A DNA stretch of 6,246 bases, taken from NCBI GenBank assembly GCA_050694275.1, contig JBOGXF010000112.1, positions 1 to 6,246 on the forward strand. Reading direction: 5' to 3'. The position numbers and the translations under genes were made by a program. Of this stretch, positions 1-4,899 are shown one piece after another; the first letter of the stretch is position 1; each line of letters starts with the position of its first letter. The DNA is from JBOGXF01 sp050694275 (GTDB lineage: Bacteria > Actinomycetota > CADDZG01 > WHSQ01). A model generated the notes under the pieces. The model saw only the letters and a list, made by a program, of their open reading frames with translations, made no database searches and was not told the origin of the DNA.

Positions 1-2
1 CG

Positions 3-266
3 GTCTTCGGGCGCGACGTTACCGACGCGCGCCCAGACATCGTCGAAGCGGTGCGGCGGCTGGCGCGCGAAGAAGTCGACGTGCTCGACTGTCACGAAGT
101 GCTCGTCACTTCGTCCGGTGGCCGGCTCTCGATCACCGCGCACGTGCGCGGACGAAAGAATCTGCCGCTCGCGCGCATACACGACGCGTCCAAGCGCATC
201 GAGAACGCTCTGCGAGCCGAGCACTCCGAGGTGGGTGCGGTCCTGATCCACTTCGAACCGTCGTGA
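3..266 (+). CDS. Cation diffusion facilitator (CDF) transporter, C-terminal cytoplasmic domain; 5' end outside window
   Basis: An open frame enters from the left edge and ends at TGA 264-266, giving about 87 residues. They read as the cytoplasmic dimerisation domain of cation diffusion facilitators, which export divalent metals such as Zn2+, Co2+ or Fe2+ by proton exchange. Family-like elements in order are a leading helix (DIVEAVRRLA), the DCHEVLVTSSGGRLSITAHV strand pair with the D-x-H that starts the domain and the later H before V, the helix LARIHDASKRIENALRA with its conserved H, and the closing strand VGAVLIHFEPS, which matches the usual V-x-V-H-x-E-P ending. The membrane helices that would carry the metal site lie upstream, outside the window, so the metal cannot be told. 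An internal GTG at 51 is a possible start only if the gene were a stand-alone domain; the codons before it continue the same helix, so I treat it as internal. The family call rests on the C-terminal pattern alone. Confidence 0.75.
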   Translation, partial: VFGRDVTDARPDIVEAVRRLAREEVDVLDCHEVLVTSSGGRLSITAHVRGRKNLPLARIHDASKRIENALRAEHSEVGAVLIHFEPS

Positions 267-268
267 GC

Positions 269-319
269 CGAGGCGCGCGACATTGTGTCGCCTATAGCGA
301 GGCAGCGTCGCGCGCCTCG
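269..319. terminator. Strong inverted repeat between convergent genes, likely bidirectional terminator
   Basis: A perfect 13-bp inverted repeat (269-281 CGAGGCGCGCGAC with 307-319 GTCGCGCGCCTCG) encloses a 25-nt loop. The loop holds a smaller stem, TCGC 288-291 with GCGA 297-300 around CTATA. It starts 2 bp after the stop of the CDF gene and ends 1 bp before the stop codon (321-323) of the convergent molybdo-enzyme gene, so it fits the 54-bp gap almost exactly. There is no U tract on either side, so it is either a U-less GC-type terminator or a barrier hairpin protecting both 3' ends. The hairpin itself is directly visible; the terminator role is inferred from its position. Confidence 0.65.
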
Positions 320-320
320 A

Positions 321-1859
321 CTATGTGATGCGGACGGTGACAGAGTGGTAGCCGGTCGCCCCCGCTGGGTGGGGATCGGCCGGCCGGGCGGTCTGCAAGG
401 TGCCCTCGCCGTCGGTCGCGCGCACCACGATCACTGCGTCGCCGGTCCTGTCCGGGGTCCAGCGATGGGCCCACAGCGTCCACGACGCCGGTGCGATCGG
501 CTCCCTGAGCATCGCGTCGTCCCAGGTGTCGCCCCCGTCGGTCGAGACCTCGACCTTCGAGATGCCCCTGGTCCCGGCCCACGCGATCCCGGCGATCCAG
601 GTGGGCTCTCCTCTCCGCGCGCTTCGGTCCCTCCCGGCGACGTCGATGCGCGACTGCGTCTTGACGATCGCCTCGTCCGACCATCCCCGCCGCATCCAGT
701 AGCCGAGGTAGTCGCGTGGGACGACCTCGATCGACTCGAGCCACTTCACGTTCTTCATTCCGTAGATCGCCGGCACCCTGATGCGGCAGGGGAAGCCGTG
801 GTCCTGGGTCAAGGGCTCGCCGTTCTGCGAGATCGCCACGAGCACGTCGTCGCGCGTTGCCACCTCGATCGGGATCGAGTCGGAGTAGCCGTCCGCGGCG
901 CGGAAGACGACGTCGAACGCATTCTCTGAAACGCCGGCCGCGTCGAGCACGTCGGCGAGCCGGACGCCGCCCCACGCCGAGTGGCCGATCAGCGGCCCTC
1001 CGACCTCGTTGGAGATGCAGCACAACACCGAGTACTGCTCGACCAGCTCGAACGATCGCTGCAACGATTCGAAGTCGTAGGTCGCCCGCCGGTCGACGAG
1101 CCCTTTGACTTCGAGCGTCCACCCTTCGGCCTCAACGCTCGGCTTGAACAGGTTGATATCGACGACGTAGTGGTCGTCCGCGCTCGTGATCTCCGGCGAC
1201 AGGCCGTCGATATCCGGGAAGTCTTCGTCGCGGGCCGGAATCGTCGCGGGCTCGTCGAGCGCCAGTAACGGGACGTCGGTGTTCGGGCCCCCGAGTTTGC
1301 GGGCGACCCACCCAAGCGCGGCCCCGCCCACCGCGAGACCGACCGCGCTGCCCATTCCGATTCGAAGCATCCGGCGGCGCCCCTCGTCGGCACCGGGTCC
1401 GGCCTCGGCCATCGCCCGCAGCGTCGCCCGCGACGTCCACCAGAAGAGCGCAGCCGAAGCGGAGACGGCGAGCAAGGTCGGCAGCGCGGCGCGATCGGTG
1501 GAAGGGGCCGCGTACGACGCCGCGACGGCGATCACTCCCAGCAGGGCCGCGGCCGGACCGGCCCTTCGGGCGCGCACGAGAGTGAGTCCGCCCAGGGCGA
1601 TCGCTCCGACGACCACTCCCGCGCTCAGCAGCCGAAGGGCCCAGTGCCCGAGGAGCTCTATGAAGAACGTCGCGGGCCCTCCGGGGGTTGCGCGCACGAT
1701 GGCGTCGGCGAGGACGATCGGCGGAAAGGGGATTCCGTCCACGAGAGCCGACACGGTCCACAGGGCCGAGAGCGAGACCGCCGATGCGAGCAATCCCGCG
1801 AGCCACAGGTCGCGGCCTGAAGATCTTTCCGCGGGCTCCGCCGAGGCTGGGACTTCCAT
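321..1859 (-). CDS. Membrane-anchored sulfite-oxidase-family molybdopterin-dependent oxidoreductase
   Basis: This 512-residue protein has an N-terminal membrane half and an extracytoplasmic molybdenum half. Hydrophobic segments lie near residues 19-41, 65-95, 103-117, 126-142 and 168-185. Just before the last one is a twin-arginine-like motif, R161 R162 R163 M164 L165 R166. The sulfite-oxidase-type molybdopterin fold covers about 225-385: the Mo-ligand region LCCISNEVGG puts the probable cysteine ligand at C281 (C-x-S-N pattern), and the cofactor-binding stretch runs HGFPCRIRVP (354-363) to YGMKNVKWLESIEV (366-379). A Mo-co dimerisation-like Ig domain follows (about 400-512), with the typical VSTDGGDTW at 438-446. 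The family oxidises or reduces small substrates such as sulfite or sulfoxides; the substrate here is unknown, and no heme-binding CxxCH is present, so electrons must pass to another carrier. No clear Shine-Dalgarno precedes the ATG at 1859; a CAGAAT hexamer ends 6 nt upstream, so leaderless or near-leaderless transcription is possible. The start keeps the short basic N-terminus before the first membrane helix. Confidence 0.92.
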   Translation of the reverse strand: MEVPASAEPAERSSGRDLWLAGLLASAVSLSALWTVSALVDGIPFPPIVLADAIVRATPGGPATFFIELLGHWALRLLSAGVVVGAIALGGLTLVRARRAGPAAALLGVIAVAASYAAPSTDRAALPTLLAVSASAALFWWTSRATLRAMAEAGPGADEGRRRMLRIGMGSAVGLAVGGAALGWVARKLGGPNTDVPLLALDEPATIPARDEDFPDIDGLSPEITSADDHYVVDINLFKPSVEAEGWTLEVKGLVDRRATYDFESLQRSFELVEQYSVLCCISNEVGGPLIGHSAWGGVRLADVLDAAGVSENAFDVVFRAADGYSDSIPIEVATRDDVLVAISQNGEPLTQDHGFPCRIRVPAIYGMKNVKWLESIEVVPRDYLGYWMRRGWSDEAIVKTQSRIDVAGRDRSARRGEPTWIAGIAWAGTRGISKVEVSTDGGDTWDDAMLREPIAPASWTLWAHRWTPDRTGDAVIVVRATDGEGTLQTARPADPHPAGATGYHSVTVRIT

Positions 1860-1895
1860 GCAACCATTCTGAGGCGTCCGCCCGTCTAAGCCCAG
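1860..1895. promoter_or_regulatory. Short divergent spacer, probable promoters of both flanking genes
   Basis: Only 36 bp separate the start codons of the - strand molybdo-enzyme gene and the + strand lipoprotein gene, so their promoters must overlap each other or lie within the opposite gene. Neither start has a convincing Shine-Dalgarno sequence. On the - strand CAGAAT is followed by GGTTGC and then ATG, a spacing seen for leaderless or near-leaderless actinobacterial mRNAs. On the + strand I see no good -10 hexamer. I saw no inverted repeat that would suggest an operator. Confidence 0.3.
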
Positions 1896-2333
1896 ATGAG
1901 GATGAAGACGACGTTTCTGATCGCGTCACTGGTGCTCCTCGCCTCGTGCGGGGAGCCGGGCGAGCCTGCTGGGCGTCCCGCTCCAGACGAGCCCGTTATG
2001 TCGAGCCCGGCCACGGGGCCGCCGGTGCCCGGCGAACCGGAAGCGGTCACCCCGCGGCCGGGCATGGCCGGCGCGCGCGCCGTCCCATGGAGACGAGCGA
2101 AGTCGCGCGGCGACCAGGTCACTCTCGTCTACTGGTCGGGCGTCGAGCCGTGCAACGTCCTCGATCACGTCGACGTCGAGGAGACCGCCGAGACCGTGAC
2201 CATCACCCTCTATGAGGGACACGACCCCGAGGCCAAAGACGTCGCGTGCATCGAGCTCGCAGTCAAGAAACAGACAACCGTGGTACTTGAGGAGCCGGTC
2301 GGAGACAGGGAGGTGATCGACGGGGCATCCTGA
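1896..2333 (+). CDS. Small actinobacterial lipoprotein of unknown function
   Basis: The 145-residue product begins with a lipoprotein signal: basic MRMK, a hydrophobic core (FLIASLVLL) and the lipobox L15-A16-S17-C18, so C18 would be lipidated and the protein held on the outer face of the membrane. Residues 19-65 form a Pro/Gly/Glu-rich, probably disordered linker. Residues 70-145 form a compact domain with VTLVYWSGVEPCNVLDHVDV, then ETVTITLYEGHD, VACIELAVKKQTTVVLEEPV and GDREVIDGA at the end. I recognise this layout (GVEPC-x-L-x-x-V, then a second Cys in ACIE, then a closing G-D-R-x-V-x-D-G) from uncharacterised actinobacterial secreted or lipoproteins, but no function is known to me. C86 and C118 are well placed for a disulfide. 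The start could be ATG 1896 or ATG 1902 (MKTTFL); both keep the signal and neither has a clear ribosome binding site. The divergent molybdo-enzyme gene is its only possible regulatory partner. Confidence 0.82.
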   Translation: MRMKTTFLIASLVLLASCGEPGEPAGRPAPDEPVMSSPATGPPVPGEPEAVTPRPGMAGARAVPWRRAKSRGDQVTLVYWSGVEPCNVLDHVDVEETAETVTITLYEGHDPEAKDVACIELAVKKQTTVVLEEPVGDREVIDGAS

Positions 2334-2374
2334 TCGAAAAACGGACCTCGTTTCCAGTGCCGCGCGCGCTGGCG
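2334..2374. terminator. Convergent intergenic gap with a weak AAACG/CGTTT hairpin
   Basis: This short gap separates the lipoprotein stop from the preserved tail of the HNH pseudogene, which are convergent. It contains the small stem AAACG (2338-2342) and CGTTT (2348-2352) around GACCT. On the + strand the stem is preceded by A residues and its right arm ends in TTT; on the other strand the mirror holds. Five base pairs is weak, and I would not call it a terminator without RNA data. Confidence 0.25.
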
Positions 2375-3251
2375 TCACGGATCGCGCGCGCGATCTCCCA
2401 CCGGTTCGCCCGGCGGATGCCACGTGCGCGCCCCAGGCGGGCCCGCGAGCACGTAGCCTCGGTGCGTCTTCAAGTAGTGATGGTGCGTGGTCGACGAAGA
2501 GGTGAACCATGTTCTTGGGATTCATGCGCCCACCCTTTGCGCCCCCGTCTCGTGACTCCTCTGCCATGGCAACGAGCGCGTCGGCCGCGTAGGCTTCGTA
2601 GGGCTCCTTTCTTCCCTGCTTTCTCGCGTCGGTGAAGATCCGTTCGCGAAAGGGCTCGAGCGCGGCGAGGACTTTAGCGCCCGAGTCCGGGGCGAGCAAG
2701 GCGTCGAGGCGAAACGCGCCGTCGGTGTCGGTCCAGTGCCGCAGCCGGCGTCTCTTGTGAATGCGGTCGTAGCGCGCGCTCCCGTCCGAGGCCGCGGCCG
2801 CCTTCACCCGAGCGCAGCGCTCCTTGAGCGTCGCCATGCCCTCCTTCTTGGCGATCTCTAATAGCTCCCCCTCCGCCGAGGGGGACGCGGCAGCGGCCGA
2901 CGCGATCTCCCTGGCCTGGGCCTCGGACAGCCTTCCAGAGCGCACGGCGCGGTCGGTCTTAGGAAGATCGGGAAGGCGCTGCGCCGTCTCGAGCACACCG
3001 AGGGCCTGGCCCACCGAGGTCCCGGTCTTGTGCGCCATCCAGTGCGCCGGAGTACGAGCGCCGCTCTTCTTCCACGCCCCCGACTGCGCGACCCGCTTGG
3101 CCGCGAGGGCCTTTCCGGCCGCGGCGAGGCGCTCGGCCTCGGCAAACTTCTCCACCAGCCTCAGCGAGGTCTGGGCTTCGAGAACCTCGGGGTCGAGGTT
3201 GGCGACGGCGTCCTTGAGGGCGGCGATCGCCCGATCCACTCTAGCGAACAT
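2375..3251 (-). pseudogene. DUF222 / HNH endonuclease (13E12 repeat family) with internal deletion of the HNH core
   Basis: Residues 1-256, read from ATG 3251-3249, are a convincing DUF222 domain. They include W71 and the LPDLPKTDRAVRSGRLSEAQ stretch (93-112), then RLRHWTDTDGAFRLDALLAP (169-188), GAKVLAALEPFRERIF (191-206) and EPYEAYAADALVAMA (216-230), ending MVHLFVDHA. In family members VDHA is followed by roughly 100 residues leading into and containing the HNH active site (R-D-x-x-C-x-x-P-G-C, then the E-x-D-H core). Here it is followed at once, one base out of frame, by HHHYLKTHRGYVLAGPPG and ARTWHPPG (from 2485 down), which is the normal C-terminal tail of such proteins, ending at TGA 2377-2375. 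The join lies near 2483-2491. A deletion of about 300 bp, not a multiple of three, explains both the missing core and the frame change. The original frame runs on as unrelated residues, antisense to the lipoprotein gene, to 1926. The encoded product could still be a DUF222-only protein, but it cannot be an active HNH nuclease. Confidence 0.88.
2380..2395. repeat. 16-bp perfect palindrome GATCGCGCGCGCGATC
   Basis: The sequence GATCGCGCGCGCGATC reads identically on both strands. It lies just inside the preserved HNH tail, 3-18 bp from its stop codon, and encodes part of the Gly-Asp-Arg-Ala-Arg-Asp ending on the - strand. Alternating CG makes such palindromes fairly likely in GC-rich DNA. With no loop it is a poor RNA hairpin, so no function is claimed. 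Confidence 0.4.
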
Positions 3252-3258
3252 GTGTTCG
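3245..3258. promoter_or_regulatory. LexA-binding SOS box overlapping the start codon of the DUF222/HNH gene
   Basis: CGAACATGTGTTCG is an exact match to the Gram-positive/actinobacterial LexA operator CGAAC-N4-GTTCG. Read on the - strand it is CGAACACATGTTCG, and the ATG inside it is the start codon of the DUF222/HNH gene (3251-3249); codons 2 and 3 (Phe, Ala) begin in the right half-site. LexA bound here would cover the transcription and translation start. Some mycobacterial 13E12-family genes are known members of the SOS regulon, so the gene family fits the site. Confidence 0.85.
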
Positions 3259-3264
3259 ATTCTA
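3259..3264 (-). promoter_or_regulatory. -10 element TAGAAT for a probably leaderless DUF222/HNH transcript
   Basis: On the - strand TAGAAT fits the actinobacterial TANNNT -10 consensus. Exactly 7 nt (CGAACAC) separate it from the A of the ATG, which is the classic spacing when transcription starts at the start codon itself. No Shine-Dalgarno is required, and a -35 hexamer is not evident 16-18 bp upstream. The hexamer abuts the SOS box, so LexA would block it sterically. Confidence 0.6.
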
Positions 3265-3323
3265 GGAGGCGACTACGACAAGAAAGCGCCGTTTTGGGGG
3301 GACAGGGGAGAAAAAGTTGAAGG

Positions 3324-3360
3324 AAAATATTGGCAACGGCCGGCGGACTCTACCAGCCGC
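3324..3360 (-). terminator. Putative Rho-independent terminator of the ygfZ-MBL operon
   Basis: On the - strand GCGGCTGG (3360-3353) can pair with CCGGCCGT (3343-3336), giving an 8-bp stem with two G-U wobbles. The 9-nt loop contains the last part of the MBL stop codon region, and ATATTTT follows a few bases downstream (3330-3324). The position over the stop codon and the local AT-rich run in otherwise GC-rich DNA favour termination. The spacing between stem and T run (about 5 nt) is longer than ideal. Confidence 0.4.
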
Positions 3361-3949
3361 GGTCCTTCCACTCCTGGAGGTGCGGCCGCTCGGCTCCGAT
3401 GGTCGTGTCCAGGCCGTGGCCCGGATAGACGCGCGTGTCGTCGGGCAGGGTGAAGAGCTTGGTCTCGACCGACTCGATGATCTGAGCGAACGCCCGCGCG
3501 TCCCCTCGCGTGTTGCCGGGGCCCCCGGGGAACAACGTGTCGCCCGAGATCAGATGCGAGCCCGAGAGCAAGCACACACCCCCCGGCGTGTGCCCCGGCG
3601 TATGGATCGCCGTCGCCTCACGCCTGCCGAAAGACAAGACGTCGCCGTCCTTTAGCTCGTTGTCGATCGGTACCGGGTAGTCGTCGCCGGGATGCGCGTG
3701 AACGGGGACCCCGAGCTTCTCCTTGAGCGCACCGAGGGCCTGGACGTGGTCCATGTGGCCGTGGGTCTGGACGATCCCGACCACCTTCGTCCCATCGGCC
3801 GCGGCGACGATTGAGTCGGGCTCGAAGCAGCCGTCGACGATCAACGACTCGTGCGTCTCGGGGCACTCGAGCACGTAGACGTTGTTCTCCATGTTGCCGA
3901 CCTCGATCTTGCGCACGATGAGGTCGTCGCCCTCGTAGTGGTGGGACAC
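3350..3949 (-). CDS. MBL-fold metallo-hydrolase, glyoxalase II-like
   Basis: This 199-residue protein is a complete metallo-beta-lactamase-fold hydrolase with a dinuclear metal site. Ligands can be read directly: T62-H63-G64-H65-M66-D67-H68 (HxHxDH), H120 in HTPGHTPG, D137 in SGDTLFPGGPGNT, and H178 in YPGHG. The short single-domain length and the GDTLFPGGPGNT block match small glyoxalase II-like (YcbL-type) enzymes that hydrolyse thioesters such as S-lactoylglutathione. Actinobacteria use mycothiol rather than glutathione, so a mycothiol thioester is a reasonable but unproven substrate. No extra C-terminal glyoxalase II substrate-binding domain is present. It is cytoplasmic, having no signal peptide. 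The start is GTG at 3949-3947, supported by GGAGG (3961-3957) 7 nt upstream, which overlaps the end of ygfZ. The two genes are 12 nt apart and surely cotranscribed. Confidence 0.9.
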   Translation of the reverse strand: MSHHYEGDDLIVRKIEVGNMENNVYVLECPETHESLIVDGCFEPDSIVAAADGTKVVGIVQTHGHMDHVQALGALKEKLGVPVHAHPGDDYPVPIDNELKDGDVLSFGRREATAIHTPGHTPGGVCLLSGSHLISGDTLFPGGPGNTRGDARAFAQIIESVETKLFTLPDDTRVYPGHGLDTTIGAERPHLQEWKDRGW

Positions 3950-3953
3950 CCGG

Positions 3954-3964
3954 CTCCCTCCCTA
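3954..3964 (-). promoter_or_regulatory. Ribosome binding site of the MBL gene overlapping the ygfZ stop
   Basis: On the - strand TAGGGAGGGAG merges the ygfZ stop codon TAG with the Shine-Dalgarno GGAGG of the next gene, 7 nt before its GTG. It decides the GTG start and suggests translational coupling: ribosomes ending ygfZ can reinitiate on the hydrolase. Confidence 0.7.
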
Positions 3965-4810
3965 CTCGACGACCGTGGCCTTGACGTCTCCTATCTGCAC
4001 CGTCGTCCCCGGCTCGACCCGGTGCTTGAGCATCGCCAGCGCGCGTTCGCCGGCCGCGCTCGTCACCACGCCCACCCGGTCGCCGTCGAGCATCACCTCG
4101 GCCCCCGCCTCGACCGCCCCCTCGATCTCGATCCGCCGAAGGAGCCGGTTGACCTTGCCGCGGAAGTGGATCTTGGCCACGGCCTCCTGACCGACGTAGC
4201 AGCCCTTGTCGAGGTGGACCGCGCCGCCTTCGAGCCGTGCCTCCTGCGGGAGAGTCTTCTCGGTCATGTCCCGGCCCCAGCGGGGAATCCCGTTGGCGAT
4301 CCTGATCGCCTCGAGCTCCTCCTCGGGAGCCGCCCTGCACCCCGCCTTGTCGAGCACGGCGACGAGCTCTTTCACGCCGGCGCGCGACACCCATACATAC
4401 GACGCATCGACGCCGAGTGACCTGGTGCGGTGGATCGGCGAGCCAGCCGGAGCGAGCGCAACCATCTCTTCGGTGCGCGGCCCGGCGACGAGCATGAGCC
4501 CCATGTCTTCGGTGACGTCGGTGATCTCGACCCGGGTGGCGAACACGTATCGCCCGATGGCCTCGGCAAACGACGACCGCAGCTCGGGCTCGAAGTGGGC
4601 GAGGATCGCATCCTCGGTCGCGAGCGTCTCCATGTACCCGACCATCCGCCCGTGGTGGGTAAGCAGGACCGCGTCGCGCGCCTCCCCCGGCGCGATGTCT
4701 TCGAAGGCCTGGGTCATGATCTGGTGCAGGAACCAGGCCCGCTGCTCGCCGGTAAAGCGCAGCTTGGCGCGCTCGGACCGGTCGGTATAGATCGTCTCGG
4801 AAAGGTCCAT
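3962..4810 (-). CDS. ygfZ: Folate-binding protein YgfZ (GcvT/CAF17 family, Fe-S cluster maintenance)
   Basis: The 282-residue product belongs to the GcvT-like tetrahydrofolate-binding family and carries the YgfZ/CAF17 signature K202-G203-C204-Y205-V206-G207-Q208-E209. This is followed by the family-typical stretch up to R218-G219-K220-V221-N222-R223-L224. The N-terminal region (16-60) shows the usual L-x-F-x-G-x-x-x-x-x-F-L opening and the GRM loop, and the C-terminal part (225-282) is a small barrel (IEIEGAVEAGAEV, VGVVTSA). YgfZ helps build or repair certain [4Fe-4S] enzymes, with the signature cysteine being essential in Escherichia coli. It is not the glycine-cleavage T protein, which lacks the KGCYxGQE motif. 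The start is the ATG at 4810; an AGGAG lies only 2 nt upstream (4817-4813), an unusually short spacing, but no other start is available in frame nearby. It is the first gene of the operon with the MBL hydrolase. Confidence 0.92.
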   Translation of the reverse strand: MDLSETIYTDRSERAKLRFTGEQRAWFLHQIMTQAFEDIAPGEARDAVLLTHHGRMVGYMETLATEDAILAHFEPELRSSFAEAIGRYVFATRVEITDVTEDMGLMLVAGPRTEEMVALAPAGSPIHRTRSLGVDASYVWVSRAGVKELVAVLDKAGCRAAPEEELEAIRIANGIPRWGRDMTEKTLPQEARLEGGAVHLDKGCYVGQEAVAKIHFRGKVNRLLRRIEIEGAVEAGAEVMLDGDRVGVVTSAAGERALAMLKHRVEPGTTVQIGDVKATVVE

Positions 4811-4899
4811 GTCTCCTATCTTCTTACGGAAACGCGGGTGGAGGAGACCGTCGCCTCGGCGGCGAACCTAATCTGCGGGACCGGCTTCAAGGAGGGCTA
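4811..4899. promoter_or_regulatory. Divergent promoter region between ygfZ and the LVIVD gene
   Basis: These 89 bp must hold the promoters of two divergent genes. On the + strand TAATCT (4869-4874) is a plausible -10 hexamer about 26 bp before the LVIVD start codon, with no recognisable -35 (GACCGT at 17-bp spacing). On the - strand I see no good promoter hexamers. The + strand gene has a very good Shine-Dalgarno, AAGGAGGG at 4889-4896, 3 nt before ATG 4900. Confidence 0.35.

Noticed and set aside
285..929. Long + strand open frames opposite the molybdo-enzyme gene
   Set aside because: They are Arg/Pro/Asp-rich shadow frames with no domain, while the - strand frame has clear molybdopterin motifs throughout.
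1926..2483. Continuation of the DUF222 reading frame for about 185 more residues to 1926 on the - strand
   Set aside because: After VDHA the residues no longer resemble the family, the true family tail appears in another frame, and the extension runs antisense through the lipoprotein gene. It is a by-product of the deletion in GC-rich DNA that has few stops.
2483..2491. Programmed frameshift or a sequencing error joining the DUF222 part to the HNH tail
   Set aside because: A frameshift alone would not remove the HNH core; about 100 residues are missing, so a deletion is needed. No slippery heptamer is present at the join.
2357..2635. + strand open frame of 92 codons over the pseudogene
   Set aside because: Its composition (Arg/Ala/Pro-rich) is that of a shadow, and it covers the preserved HNH tail and DUF222 coding sequence on the other strand.
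3291..3330. Purine-rich AT-richer stretch as a mobile-element scar or attachment site
   Set aside because: I found no flanking direct repeats, tRNA end or recombinase; it is more simply the 3' end of the MBL operon and the upstream region of the DUF222 gene.
3851..4420. + strand open frames opposite ygfZ and the MBL gene
   Set aside because: They lack recognisable motifs, and the - strand proteins carry unambiguous HxHxDH and KGCYxGQE signatures.
3966..4810. Glycine cleavage system T protein (GcvT) as the identity of the ygfZ gene
   Set aside because: The protein is shorter than GcvT, has the YgfZ-specific KGCYVGQE motif, and no other glycine-cleavage genes are nearby.
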